This document shows positions 12,711-25,755 of a stretch of DNA of 64,000 bases, piece after piece. A program made the translations under genes and the position numbers. The stretch's first letter is position 1. Each line of letters begins with the position of its first letter. The notes under the pieces are model-generated. The model saw only the letters and a program-made list of their open reading frames with translations. It did no database searches and was not told the origin of the DNA. This stretch comes from Aaosphaeria pasadenensis (lineage: Eukaryota > Ascomycota > Dothideomycetes > Pleosporales), in NCBI GenBank assembly GCA_022813625.1, contig JAKLMB010000007.1:1240001-1304000 (forward strand). Reading direction: 5' to 3'.

Positions 12711-12744
12711 ACACACACACACACACTCTCTCTCTCTCTCTCTC
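12711..12744. repeat. (AC)n followed by (TC)n microsatellite
   Basis: Eight AC units pass directly into nine TC units. It lies about 500 bases before the CP2 start codon, in the likely leader or core promoter. Confidence 0.95.
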
Positions 12745-12829
12745 ACTCTCCCTCCCTCCTGAGTCGGAAGACGTCCTACACCCTACCCTCCCCCTAGTAA
12801 ATACCGTAGCTTCAAGTAGCCCACACTAC

Positions 12830-12850
12830 ACCTCCCTCCCTCCCTCCCTC
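12830..12850. repeat. (CCCT)n tract
   Basis: Five CCCT-type units in the pyrimidine-rich leader region of the CP2 gene. Confidence 0.85.
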
Positions 12851-12999
12851 TCACACACACCCCATCCTAGTCCTTGTTGTAGCTCCATACGCCGACCCTG
12901 GGCATTTGTGGCTTGACCTACTTGTGGCATTTACCTCCCGTTTCATCCCAACTTCCTTAAGGTCACTTGAAAGCCTCTCCGTCCGGCCTTTTCTTCCCT

Positions 13000-13162
13000 A
13001 GCCTACCTTACCTTACCCTACTCGTACCCTACGGGCCTACCTACCTACTACCTAGCCTACCTGGACCTGGACCTACCCTAGCCTACCACTCTCTACCTAC
13101 CTGGACCGACCTACTACTTACTTACTTACCTACCTCGACTACCTACCTACCTGCCTACCAAC
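13000..13162. repeat. degenerate CCTA/CTAC repeat
   Basis: A 160-base low-complexity stretch built from CCTAC, CTAC and TTAC units with a doubled GGACCT. It ends about 75 bases before the CP2 start, so it probably lies in the transcribed leader or at the transcription start. Confidence 0.85.
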
Positions 13163-13238
13163 TGTCTCTCCGACTTCTTCATTTTGATCTCTCGATGCTC
13201 CACGCTCCCAGTTAACGTGTGCTTCGAGCTCTCCAGCG

Positions 13239-16200
13239 ATGTTTCGAAATAGGTGAGTACCTTTTCTCACCACTTCTGTTGACCTATTGCTGTCTCGTCC
13301 CATCCTGTCGTCGACCGGTGGGTGGATGGTTGGTTGGCGATCTCGCGTTGCGCGTATTATTCTCTTCCCACCCAGAGAGCGAACGATACTGTGTGTATGA
13401 ACAAGATTCTAATGCGCTGGCAGGACAAACTCGCAGAAACCCAACGATGAGCTGCTTGAGACCTTCAGGGCATCATATCCTCATCTCGCGCACACCACAA
13501 GGTCTCAGTCGCTCAGTAGTCCTTCTGGAGTGACTGCACCTTCCCTAACCGATGCGCTCGATGTAGCCCACCACAACACTCGGTACGTTTGGCCGCCCTC
13601 CCACCTCCCCCCCCCCCTTCGCCTCTCTATATGCGCAATCCACCAGATTATTCGCAAAAGATGCACTGCCTGGGAGCGCATTCCCAATACTTGTTTTGTC
13701 TATATTTCGTTTCCTTTTCTTGATTACACAACCTCATCGGATCTGAATTCCTTGCGATTGCGCTTGTATCATTATTGTTGTGGTTGTTTTGGTGAACCCC
13801 CAGCTCACGCTACCTCACAGGCAATTTGGCGACCACGAGGACATCAAAGACCAAGACCCGACGCCTCGTGGTAACAACGAACCATGGAGATTCACACCAT
13901 CTCTCCTCGACCCAAACAGCTTTGCATTCGCCTCTTTCGCTAATCAACCGCCTGGATACTATACTCCTACTCCTGGTGGCACCAACACCCTCTATCACAA
14001 CCAGGCCGGCGACCTGCACACGCCCGGCTTCAGCTTTGGCCTAGGAACCCCACTGTCCCTACCCACCTCAGAAGGTGCCCTCCATGTTGGCCAAAATGTC
14101 CCTCCCAGCCATCTCCAAGGCTTCAACCCTAATGCCTTGGGGACTCATCATCATTTCCAGAATCAGAATCCATTCGCCTTGCAGCCTACGCATACTTCAT
14201 CCTTTGCGCCGCACCAATTTTCACACCGTCCCTCTGCTTTTGAGCATGCGCCGCTCGCATCCACCCAGGAGCCCTCTCCCATTGACAACGTCATGCCTGA
14301 TGTGGAAATGCAGGAGCAGTCGCCCATAGTCGGCTTTGCGGCACAGCCCATCGTGGAGACTATTCAGACCCAACTTGCCCCTCCTCAACCGCCCACCCAG
14401 AAGTATGTCAGCCGCAACATCGAAGAAGCAGCGCCATCGCCCCCTCTCCAAAGTCCCAGTTCAATCTCGCTTACAAATAATAGTTTTCGCTATCATGTCA
14501 CTCTGAATGCCCCCACAGCAATGATCAAGCACGCAGAAGAGATTCCAGTCACATATCTTAACAAAGGCCAAGCCTACTCCATCTCTCTCATCGACACTGC
14601 ACCTACTCATGCGTCATCTGTCCCCGTAAAGTACAGGACGTTTGTCCGCATCTCTTTCGAGGACGAGCAACAGCGCCAGCGCCCAGCAGCTTGCTGGCAG
14701 CTGTGGAAGGAAGGTCGCGGTACGAACGAAGCGCATCAACGAGGCGGGCGCCTACAAGCTGTGGAATTCGTCGATCCTAGCCAGGTTGGTGGCGGCGACA
14801 TGCAAGGGCGACCAAAAGTCGAACTTGAATGCGCTTCTTTTGATGGCTTCGCAGTAACTTGGACCCCCGTGCACAATAGCGCGCCCGAGTGCTCTATCGC
14901 TGTGCGCTTTAATTTCCTCTCTACCGACTTCAGTCACTCCAAGGGTGTGAAGGGCATACCCGTCCGATTGTGCGCGAAGACCGAACTGGTTACTACAGGA
15001 CCTGGGTCGCCTCCGGATGGTGCGCAGGCTGAACTCTGCTACTGTAAAGTGAAGCTATTCCGCGACCATGGCGCCGAGCGCAAGCTTTCCAATGACGTCG
15101 CCCACGTGAAGAAAACGATCGACAAACTGAAACAACAGATCGCACAGGTGGAATCAGGCATGAAAGATTTCGGCAAGCGGAAACGAAGCGGTTCCATCTC
15201 CAAGGCGACTGCGAGCACGAGGCCCGGCAAGGTTCCAAAGCATAAGAGGACGTGGTCCATGTCTTCAGCCAGCTCGGCGTCCGGAACGAGAGCTCCCGCC
15301 GAAGAAGACCTTCATCACAAGCTGGCCACACTGCAGGACATGTTCAGCTCGACCCGGCCGACCAGTGTGCTCTACCTCAAGGGTGAGGAGGCAGACGACC
15401 CGGACCTTCACCCTGTGCAACTTTCTGGAACCCCGCAAGATCTCGCTAAGATCGATACCAATGTAGACTCAACCATGTGGGAAGGGCAAAGCTCGAACAC
15501 TGGTGCAACCTCGTCCATTGTATCTCCGACTCCTAGCTCACTGTCGCTTCACTCCGGTGGGCGAAGGACATCGTTCCAGCAGCCAACTCCCTTTCAGCCG
15601 CCGTCTCGAATGCCCTCCAATGATTGGCGGAACCTTCCCCAAACAGCAACAGGAGATCTCAAACCCCACGGAGGAGTCACAGCTGGTTCTGATGTTCCTA
15701 CGAAAGTCCAAAGGCCATACAGTGACGATCATGCCCTTTCTGGGTGGATTGAGGCCTTGGGTGTCGATCAGACCTACCAACCACCACCCGAGCCAATGTT
15801 GAAGCCAGGTACGTTTGCCGATTGCCCCACTCTCACAACATCATATACTAATTTTATCGTTTCCAGTTGCGTGCTTCTTTGTACAACCTAGAATTGCAGG
15901 AAAGCAACCCGACGACAATTACTTCCGCGCCGTCTACCTGATGGAGCGAAGCGTGAAAGCACTCGTTGGATGCATTGCCATGAAAATCAATATCGAACCC
16001 ACTAAAGTCACACGGACCATTCGAATCAACCAGAAAGGTCTTCAAATCCTAATCGACGACGATGCCGTCCAGGAGATACCAGAGCAGCAAGACATGACCG
16101 CCGAGTTCCACGAAATTGTTCCCGTCCAACCAACTATGAAGCGCGAGTGGGATGCTGGTCCAACGGATATTCAAGTAGATGGAGACATCGGCGTTGTTGA

Positions 16201-16243
16201 GAATGTGAACTCGACCGGTTACGAGCTTCGACTTCTCTTCTAA
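13239..16243 (+). CDS. CP2/grainyhead-type transcription factor
   Basis: Exons 13239-13252 (14 bases), 13424-13582, 13821-15808 and 15867-16243 join in frame to 845 residues. The tiny first exon encodes MFRN before a GTGAGT donor. It is needed because the frame that continues upstream of exon 3 has no ATG and exon 2 joins perfectly on both sides. The CP2 DNA-binding domain begins near residue 280, with FRYHVTLNAPTAMI and the signature VTYLNKGQAYSISLIDT, and runs to about residue 470. A helical segment (AHVKKTIDKLKQQIAQVESG) and a basic stretch (GKRKRSGS) follow. The C-terminal 125 residues form a second folded part ending at GYELRLLF. The N-terminal 270 residues are Pro/Gln/His-rich. Fungal homologues include Neurospora CSP-2, which controls conidial separation and cell-wall genes; the same role here is inferred. 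The isoform start is well supported, though not tested. Confidence 0.93.
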
Positions 16244-19200
16244 GAATCCGGCGTACTCGCGGCCACACCCCCCTTTCACTCGGCTCTACAACCCTAATTG
16301 ATGAATCATAAAACCATAATGACCACGTACTACCATTCGTATCGTTGAAGCGCACGCTGGTCGCTCTTGGAATCCATTTACATCCGTCGCTTCGCCCCTC
16401 GACCTTTTGGCGTTTTCTAAACTTCCGAAGATACCACTGCCCTTGGCGACCTTTCATTTACTTTCATTTGTTCGCACGTACCGTTTTTCTTCCTTTCTAC
16501 GATACCCATTTTACTATCACATTACTCTTTTTGGCAAGTTTAAGATTTGGCAGGGATTGAAGTGGAGGAATAGGGGCCATACCCACGTACACAAGGCACG
16601 CATTGGCCATTACAATCATCGTCATTTATCATATCTCGTACACAAGCAATCAGTTGATTACATACACAATGAGGAGGATATTAATCGTTTGGATGGTACA
16701 TACTCGGAGATAATCTCAGGGGAAGTGAGCAACCCAGACGATGATAATCTATATTCAAGATTCATACCATATACACTCCAAAGGTGCACTCTCTATTCCA
16801 CTACAACAACCATTGTTGACAATTGGTTCTTACGCTGCATTCGTCACCCAGCTTCGACAACCCAAGGATTATCGGAGTTGACCCCATAACGTTTATGCTC
16901 CCCCACAGTCTAGTTAATTAATGACAGGGTGGAACTCCTATCGGGGAAGCTCAGCATACGCACGATTCAGATCATCCAAAGAACAATGCGTCAAATGCGC
17001 CATGACGGTCAACTTTCCACAACAATCAAATCAATAGATTGACCTGAATCAGCCATTGGGTGCAGGGAAGGGTACGTTTGCCACATTCAAGACGCGCGGC
17101 TCTTCTTTTCCAATACTGCGGCACAGTAGGAATCTGGACGGTCATCTCATACGACTACCATTGTGTTTTCTTCTCCATGAGGTAAAGTGAATGCTTGCAG
17201 CCACAGCAAAGCTTGGCATTTTCATTGGCGCGTAGAGCCTAGCACGCTTACCTGTTTTCAAGACGGCGAAAATTAGTCTCTGCGTTGGCCTTGTCCGATG
17301 TGACATGATGGTGAAGAAAAGGGAATAGTTGAGGCTGGGACACATGCTTGGTCGCAACCCGCAGCTAACACTAATCTTAAGGCTTATCGTCATCGTACAT
17401 AGAGGCTCCACCAATCACGTGTGCGATACCTATCCCCCGAATGGCTTCCAAGTCGCCGCGACAGTGGCTACAGATCCTGGATCGAGGAGTCAAGGGCCGA
17501 ATACCAATGGTTTTGGGTTATGGCTTGTCTTTGAAACCATACGTTTTGCGGCTTCGCCCGTTGGCAGACTGTTTGGCAGCACGAGGATTATCCTAGCCGA
17601 CAAGTGACATTGATGAGCTGGCGGGAACTCTACACCGCATTTCTCCTACCAGAACGTCGAAGACAAAGATGCTTGATGTCACTCTCACAAATCTATCATG
17701 AAAAGTCTTAAGGTTTTTCACTGGAACGGGCCGAAACGTGAACGTAGATGAGGACTTGCAATAGGACTTGCAATGAATCGACAATCGCAGGGATTCGGAC
17801 ATATCGTAATATGATGCAAGCTGCAACCCACGTGTTCAGTCTTTTGCAGGACAAATTGCGCCAGATACCCTTATGCAAGGGTCTTTGCCTGCACTTCTCC
17901 AATCCGATCAGATAGGGCGGGCCAGGACTGCTAGTTAGAAGTTTCTTGGGAGACGTATCATAGTAACCGCGATCTCTATTCGCCCACGCGGTCACGTCGA
18001 AAGCGAAAAGACTTTGGCTGTTCAGCTCCTACGCATTCCATGGTAACGCTCATGTAGGGACGCGTAATGTGACAAAGATCGAGGCCTGTAGATAAATGAG
18101 TTTGCCACTTTGCGGTTCCTTGCAACGTCTGGGAACCATTAGGAGAACTCCGTGTGCTCCTAACGTTCGCCTTCGCCTTCAGGCGACTTCCCCACTAAGG
18201 AGCCAAGTAACAGTCCGGGCAGTTTGACCGAAAAGTCTGATCCCGCTCAGGGGATAGAATCTAATCATAGCAAGCGAAAGAATTGATAGCTCTGAAACGG
18301 AAAGTTAGAGTTGCATCACAGCATTCTTGCCCAATCATGAATACAGATCTGCAGATCTGCCCTGACGATTACCGCTTTTGGGCATATCAGTTATGTGGAA
18401 TGAGCTACAGCTAACAGCGGCACTAGACTTGGTACTGCCGAAGACGTTGGCTTATCGCCACACTTTGCCACAGTTCATGTGAGCCACAATTCTGTGATAC
18501 GCTTAGAGTCAGGCAAGTCCACGGAGATTCGTTCTGTGTCTTGTGGGAGACGACGACTGTGGCGAAGGCTGAAGATGAATGGATCGGCTCTGCCGCCCGG
18601 CCGTGTGCACAAGAACATCAAGCCGCTTCTGAGTCACAAGCCCGGAGGGATGTATTAACATGTGGCTTTACATTCGCTGCATGGAGTAGACCGTACTCGA
18701 CTCGAGGGTCACGGTGAACAGTTCAGGAAAGCTTTACCCCCGGTGGATTCAGCTTGATGACTCGAAAAGACGGGCATTTTCTACTATTGGAGCGGAATCA
18801 AATTCGGTCCTCCATTATGAGCCCTACATACCTTGGAGTGGTCGTAATGGACCTGGCAAGATACGGAGTATTTTACGGCAGTCTGTCAAATGTTCGGACG
18901 TTCTGTTCAGTGTGTAGTGGTGGACCCTGCGCGCGGACGTGGGGATAAGCTTCTTCCGTCATCGTGGTACACAGGTCACTAGCCCCTTGACGTGGGGAAA
19001 CGCTGCTCTGCACCATCACAAGTTCACAACACAATACACGGGACTGGCACGCCACGTTCAATCTGAACGCCAATTAGGCCCAATCGGACCTCGCAAAGGT
19101 AAACCTTCGCAACCTAGTAATGATCTTCCTTCATGTCCGCGTCAATAAATCGTGTCAATTATTGTCCATACCTTGGCACTCCGGCGCGCCGTTAACGATT

Positions 19201-20089
19201 GTAACCTTTTGATCATAGCGCAAAATCAGCTTTCTCGTAGGTAGACTCTACCTAGAGTGACATGCCCTCGACTACCGGTATAACGCGTTGAAATTGCACC
19301 GTGCGACAGGCGGATACGGGCAATGATTCAATACCCAAATCCTCTCGCCTACACGGAGCAACTAGCCGAGGTCAGCTCAACGCCCACCCCCGACATCGAT
19401 TCTGAACTCAGGATTGGGTTCGGATGCGCTTGGCTTGGTACCGAGTTCAGGCCTGCAGAGATCTCTCCCTCTCTAATATTGGTTTAGCTCACCCGTCTGT
19501 GTAGATGTATTGGCACAGCTAGCTTAGTTCCGGTACGAGCAAACAATATTGTTAAAGGAACAATCTTGGGGTGCTCGTCCGTATCCCATTGAGATAAATG
19601 CATCATTGCGTTATCTTGACTTGAGTACGGGGCAATCAATGTTCCTACACCTAAATCAGACTTTCCCTTGATCGTCCTAGAGCTATCTTTTGTCTCCTAT
19701 AGTTTGAATTGGGGCTGCAAGCCTCCTCGAGCTAACCACGTGCTCGCTATACCGACTGCTCCCGCATAAGAATGAAAGCTCTGGCTGTCACCAATATGAG
19801 TCTGAGAATCCTCCCTTTAAACACGATTTTTGATATGAGCTATTCTTCAGAATCCAAATTTGGCCAAAAACAAACACGTTATGTAGTGATCACGTGGAAG
19901 ATCTGCAGTATATTGAAATCTTGGCTAAGAACTGTTTTTCAATGTCAGGTACACAGCCTCGTTTGTAAACAGAGCCAACTTGCTGAACCTCACATTTCCT
20001 GCATGTTTCTGTAAACCACATTATTTGGTGAATTCGTAAAAAGGCCACGAAAAATCCCCACGTGTCGATGCTGGCATAATCGGTACACA
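16244..20089. other. 3.8 kb intergenic region, no supported gene
   Basis: Holds the CP2 3' region, one TACGGAGTA at 18862-18870, a perfect 16-base palindrome at 18344-18359 and the promoter of the downstream mannosidase (CACGTG at 20059-20064). Short frames are present but none has a convincing start, splice pattern or recognisable product. Confidence 0.55.
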
Positions 20090-21836
20090 ATGGTGAAATT
20101 TTGGAGAGTCCTGTTCCCTCGGCGCAGGGTGTGGCGTCGCCGTATTGTCTTCATCGCGTTCATTACGTTCATTTGCGTGACCGTCGTCCGATTTCTCTTT
20201 CCCGTCCCGCAGAGGCCCAAATGGGCCGATACCGCTGTGACGCCTAGCGAACGCGCAGACGCCGTCAAAGAAGTATTTGTAGAGGCATGGGACGGATACT
20301 ACAAGCATGCATTTCCAAACGACGAGCTTCATCCACTTTTGAACACATATGGGAATTCTAGGTAAGTCACGCGCGCGCTTTTCGAGAGCTTCAAAACTTA
20401 GGAAATACTAGGAATGGCTGGGGCGCCAGCGCTGTCGAGGCGTTGGGAACCGCCATTGTCATGGATCTCCCCGAAGTGGTGGATCCGATATTGGACTTCA
20501 TCCCCACGATCAACTTCCACAAGACGCGAAGTACGGTGGATCTCTTTGAGACTACGATCCGCTATCTAGGTGGCATGCTGTCGGCCTATGATCTATTGAC
20601 CGGGCCGATGCACCATTTAGCACGAAAGGTTCGATAGCATACATCCAGCACCACAATGACAATTTTCGCTGACGTTGAATAGTCGGACGGCGTTGATGCT
20701 TTGTTGACACAGTCTCAAGGCTTGGCAGACCTACTCAAGGTCGCATTCGACACCCGCACTGGGGTTCCACGGAAGAAAGTCTTCTTCAACAACCCGCAGG
20801 GTAACAAAGACGATGCGAACTCCGTGGCCGCGGTGGGCACCCTCATTCTCGAGTGGTGTCGGCTGGCCAACCTGACTGGACAGCCGGAGTATAGGCAGTT
20901 GGTCGAAAAAGCTATGAAGCCGTTGCTGAACCCAAGGCCGCGGTGGACTGAACCGATTCCAGGAATTCTGGGCAATTGGGTTAATGTCGACACGGGTCTT
21001 ATCACGGATGCCTGGGGCGGGTGGGGTGCAGGAGGAGACTCATACTATGAGTACCTCATCAAGATCTTTGCATATGAACAGGGTAGATACACTGCCCACA
21101 AGGACCGCTGGGTCATGGCGGCAGATTCTGTCATCAAAAAGATGGCCGAGACTCCCGATGGAACAGACCTCAAGTTCATCAGCTCAAGCGACGGGCCCCT
21201 CCTTGCTCACCAGACAGGCCACCTGACTTGCTTCGCTGGAGGCAACTTCATCCTCGCCTCGAAGATGCTGAACGATACACGCTACTTGGACTTTGGCTTG
21301 GAGCTCACGAGGAGCTGCCATGAAACGTACATACGAACGGCAACTCGGATAGGTCCAGAGACGATCAGGTGGTCTCCCGAAGAGCTGAATGAGAAGCAAC
21401 TCCAGGAACTCGAAGAAAACGGCTATGCCACTCTCCACGCAAGCTTCTCGCTACGGCCCGAAACAATGGAAAGTTACTACTACGCATGGCGGGCGACAAG
21501 GGATCCTAAATACCGGGAATGGGCATGGGATGCATTCGTTGCAATCGTAACCCACTGCAAAATGAGGAACAGCCTCGCGCCCATCAACAATGTCAACACT
21601 GTCCGGTGGAACTGGAAAGGTGGTAGGCAGGAGAGCTTCTTGTTCTCGGAGCTGCTGAAATATACATATCTCATATTCGCCGAGGTAAGTACTCTCGTCT
21701 GTTTTATCCACCAAGTGTGGTATGTTTTTATTGACGATGTATGCAGGACGCCGAGTATCAGTTCAACTACGTGGGGGAAAACGAATGGGTGTTCAATACT
21801 GAGGGACATCTACTGAAGGTCGAAAAACCATGGTAA
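20090..21836 (+). CDS. GH47 class I alpha-1,2-mannosidase, type II membrane protein
   Basis: Exons 20090-20361, 20412-20628, 20683-21684 and 21747-21836 give 526 residues. Class I mannosidases trim alpha-1,2-linked mannose from N-glycans in the ER or Golgi and need calcium. A short basic cytosolic tail (MVKFWRVLFPRRRVWRRR) is followed by one hydrophobic segment (about residues 19-37) that would anchor the enzyme facing the lumen. GH47 motifs appear in order: WDGYYKHAF near residue 65, LFETTIRYLGGMLSAYDL, GAGGDSYYEYLIK with the acidic residue of the active site, HLTCFAGGNF, SLRPETMESYYYAWR and the closing VFNTEGH. The family ending is usually NTEAHP, so the GH-LL ending here is unusual, but the calcium-binding Thr is kept. 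At about 530 residues it matches the size of fungal Golgi-type members. Localisation and exact step are inferred. Confidence 0.94.
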
Positions 21837-24800
21837 TGTTCGTAAGACGGGTACTTTTATGCTTGAAAAATACAAGGTGGAAGAAACACTAGTGCATGGC
21901 AGCGCCATGCGAATACATAAAAGGCCATCAGAGCCCTAGGGAAGAGAATGTCAGAGAAGTTGGCGAGTCCTTCAGGATCTCCCAATTGATGCTCCGGGCT
22001 TACTTCAGACCCGAAGCTTCAGCGAGATGCGTTAATAGCGTGAGCACCCGGCTTGCGGCTGATGATGATACCCGGCCACCGTCAGATCGAAGAGAGAAGT
22101 GGGGATGATACCAAACTAGAACTCCCAATAGAAGTCGTGTCGACTTTGACAATACTTCTTACACGATAATGTGGCTGCATAGATAACGAAGGGATACCCA
22201 GGACCAGGACCGCCAGTGAGACTGAAAATGGGAAGCGCGAGCTGTGCGAAACAATTTTGGATGGAGTCATGCATGTATCGTCGTGCAGCACCTTTTCGTT
22301 TCTTTTTCTCCTTTGCTTTTTGTGATGATACCGCCGACCCTGTCTTTTCGCACGGGAGACTGCAAGGCTACAATATTCTACTGGGAAGACCTCAAGGGAC
22401 ATCGTGGTATCTTCAGATGACCATCGCACTGTTCTCACTCACGACTCGGCCGACTTAGCACGGCTTCGTCTAGGAGCTCTCGAGAATGACGAGCGACCGA
22501 GCAAGGCCAGGCCAGGCGGTCGCAGGTCGACTCGTACCTTGTCGAATGTCTTCGCCAATTCGTGAACCCCAGTTGCAATACAACCAAAATTCGTCTCTCT
22601 TTCTTCGTTTATCTCTTGGATTCCCTTTTTGCCTAATGTCACTCCAAACACCGCGTGCGTTGTGCTGTGCTGAGCTCGTGAGATTCCAAATTTCCAAGGG
22701 GGAGGGGAAACGCGCGCAATCTCACCCGGCGCTTTGACATCGTACACACCCTGAAGGAAGAAAGATGATGATGTTGGATGCATGTCGATGGTTCCGACAC
22801 GGAACACAGCCGGTTGGGCGAACGAACGAAACATCAAAACGAACGACAGGCAGACAGAAGATGCACGAGCCGGATCTTGATAAGAGCTCACCTCCCCCGA
22901 TGCAATGCAATATGCAAAAGAGACGTGACGAGACCGACACGACACGGAAGAATACGCGCCATCGGACGTGCGTGCAATACTGGGCTTACATCAATCATCA
23001 CCATGCCTTACCTACCCTGCTTTACCATGTCTAAACACAATGGCTACTCTGAAATGGGAGGTTAGGTCGTGAATGTGGCTGATTTCCGCAAGTGGAATTG
23101 GCCGATGGTATCCAGGGGTAGGAGCTCATCACCGGAAGCGATCTCTCATCTCATATAGCTTGCCAACACGGTCACCAGAGATCTTGGTATCGTGATGCAC
23201 TAATTTGCTCTTTCCCATTTTCTAATAAGATGCTGGATGGGTAGGTGGGTGCTGGGTTGGACCGGATACTAGGTAGGCTTGCTCCTCTAGGATTCGGGGA
23301 CTATTGTTCTAGCTGGGGAACAGGGAAAATAGCGGAATCTTGGAAAAGAGAGAAAGAAAGGAAGTGTGTGATATGATTCGAATGATGTTCTGACAGTCGT
23401 GTTCCTGCGGAAATTTGGCTCCGATCTCCACGCCCAACCCTACAAGTACCATGAGATTTGCGCCCGCGACGGTGGTATAGACAGATTTGGGAGATGTGTC
23501 AGGCCGCATTCGATAGACAACATGTCAATGTTTGCGGGCATATATCGACTTCCCTTTTCGGGGTTCTAATTCACTCGAGGATCAAAGACCAACCGTTATC
23601 AACGGCCGCCCGCCCGCCCGTCGCTCGCGTGCACGGAGGCAAACCCATCGAATGATGTACCTATACCTATGCGTATGGATCTCCGTGCTTGATGGCGACA
23701 CTAACATGTAGCTGCCCCGGTTGTAGGTACAGTAGCATCTCCACGATCTTGCTCCGTTCGGAACAATATTGATAGACCTTGACAATATTCGCATCCTTCT
23801 ATCCACTACTACGCCTTCAAAGGGCCGGAAACGGCCGTAGCACTTGGAGCGTGAGGTATACACATAGTATCACATACCATACCTGGATGGTCTTCCGATT
23901 CCGCGCCGAACTATTGATGCGACTATGCTGTGCCTACAAGTATGCCTGTGCTGTGTTGTTGTTTTTACCTGGGGTAAATAGTGCCGAACCCGGGCGCCGG
24001 GGCCTCGCGAAAAGGCATAACTTTCGGCCCCTTGATGGGAAGTCTTGACCCGACGAGGTTATACTATTCTCAACGGAGAATTGACATCATGTCTCCTGCC
24101 CTCCCCTGGCGCCCTTACTCAGTGCTTGCTTCTCTTCTTGGAGCGTGAAATCCCCGGGGTTTAGATGTTGTTAAAGCGGCGTTGTGATGTATGGATAACT
24201 GTGGCTGGTGAATTATTGGATTTTGCTTGGGGTACGGTGACTTGCTATATGTTAGATTCCGGCCTAGTGTTTGGAGATATAAAGACATCATTTCCACGGC
24301 GAGAGTACGGGTCGACTCATACGAAGGGCTGAATGGGTTGCAAAATGAATGTGAAGACATGACAAAGGTCAGAAGGGTAGAGGAAGACATGTGCAGGATC
24401 ACAGAGCTTCTAGTGATTAGAGAGGAGGATAGGAGGGCAGGGGATAGTGCTCATGGGTCATTTTGGATTTGTGACTTGAAAGGTGGAAAGGGGGGACGAA
24501 AGGGCAAGTGACGATATCGGCCAGAAGCTTGTCGTCTCACGATGCGGAACCCTCATTGTTCACAAGTGCTTTGGTCTTCGATCACTTGGGCGTGATGATT
24601 GTGGTATGCTGAAAAGTCTCTTCGATTTGAGCGTACTTCGAAAGACCAAACCAAGGGTCAACCGTAACATCAGTTGCTGCTGGCCAAAAAAATTTGATAC
24701 CATCCATTTCCAGCCGGGGACCATATTCTTCACAGCGCACACGATGATGTTTGTAAGATGAAACGAGTGGGCACAGGAATTCCATGGGACGAAAGTGTCG

Positions 24801-24955
24801 AGACACAATTGACGTTCGGCCTGCGTGGCCAACAGATTGATTTTGCCCAAGAGGAGCATGCCTCTTCTACCTAAACGCCGGTATGGTGCACTTTCCCGAC
24901 GCATCCCTCATGACGAATGAGACCTTGATCCACCCTATTCACATGCGCGAACTTT
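21837..24955. other. 3.1 kb intergenic region, no supported gene
   Basis: Lies between the mannosidase and eS27, which are convergent. I examined the short frames on both strands (for example minus 22439-22945 and minus 23309-23509) and found neither recognisable products nor a consistent exon chain. Confidence 0.5.
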
Positions 24956-25455
24956 TTACTTCCTTCGGAAAGAGCAGCCCTCTGTCAAGCGAGCCTTGCC
25001 ACCAGTTGGCTGGCAAAGGACCTGTGAGCATCCCTGGCAGACGACGACTGTGTTGGCGTGCGAGAAGACGGTGGTGATGGTGAAGCAGCCGGGGCACTTG
25101 ACATCCATGAAGAAGCTTCGGGGAGCGGGGACGAGGGTCTGGAGGTCTTCGCGTTAGACATTGAATTCGGAGAACGGGGTCATGTTCGTTGGCGAACCTT
25201 GAGCTTGTGCTTGCGAGCCTCCGACTGAGGAGTCGGGTTGAGGAGATCGACGGCGAGAACCTGATGAGTTGCAACGTTAGCACTGCGATATTCTTTTCAA
25301 ACAATCCTGCTCTTTCCCTGCGCTTCTTTCCTTCTCTTTCTTCTCCTCACTATCTCTCGTCCCCAATCAATGCCAATTGCGTTGTGGAAGCATTAGATTT
25401 CTCGCGCCCGGGATTTCAGGATTTTTTTCGTCAGCGATTCCCCTTCACGTACCAT
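24956..25455 (-). CDS. RPS27: 40S ribosomal protein eS27
   Basis: Three coding exons, 25455-25453, 25260-25198 and 25138-24956, yield 82 residues, exactly the length of yeast Rps27. The first coding exon is the ATG alone, followed by a GTACGT donor and a 192-base intron. Exon 2 encodes VLAVDLLNPTPQSEARKHKLK and exon 3 begins TLVPAPRSFFMDVKCPGC. The C4 zinc finger is intact: C37, C40, C56 and C59 (CPGC and CQGC). The C-terminus PTGGKARLTEGCSFRRK is that of the family. The protein sits on the 40S platform and is needed for small-subunit maturation. Its start lies 300 bases beyond the CENP-K stop on the same strand. The second intron is 59 bases. No single open frame shows this gene, so it is easily missed. 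Confidence 0.97.
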
Positions 25456-25755
25456 TTTGCTTGTCTATTCTATGTGACTTCAAAATCGGCGGCCAGCTGG
25501 TTGATGGGGTAGTCTCGGGAAAGTTCGCGATATTTGCTAATTTCAACATTGTGGTCCTCGCTTGGATGCTTAGATAAGCACAGCACCATTTCACTAGCGC
25601 CATTACGTTGGTGTGCGGACGTCTCTTTAGGACTTATTATCAAAAGCCTCACCAAAATATTTAATTTGGACATTTCTAGTTGTACAAAACTAGGCTATGA
25701 ATGGGTTCACTATTCATGAATGTAATATAGTAAACAAACCCTTCGTTTAATGGTG
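25456..25755. promoter_or_regulatory. likely promoter of the eS27 gene
   Basis: These 300 bases separate the CENP-K stop from the eS27 ATG and must hold the CENP-K 3' end and the eS27 promoter. No specific binding site is convincing. Confidence 0.45.

Larger units (their letters stand above)
8244..13238. other. 5 kb intergenic region upstream of the CP2 gene
   Basis: No supported gene on either strand. The right half is increasingly pyrimidine-rich on the plus strand and contains purine and pyrimidine repeats plus three copies of TACGGAGTA (11471, 12127, 12590). The length is consistent with a large regulatory region and long leader for the CP2 regulator, which is an inference from position. 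Confidence 0.6.

Noticed and set aside
22439..22945. 168-codon minus-strand frame
   Set aside because: No homology by eye, no consistent exon structure, and a shifted frame overlaps it on the same strand. Likely chance.
23309..23509. 66-codon minus-strand frame starting MRPDTSPKSVYTTVAGANLM
   Set aside because: The first 35 residues look like a possible small membrane protein, but I could not place it in any family or find convincing further exons.
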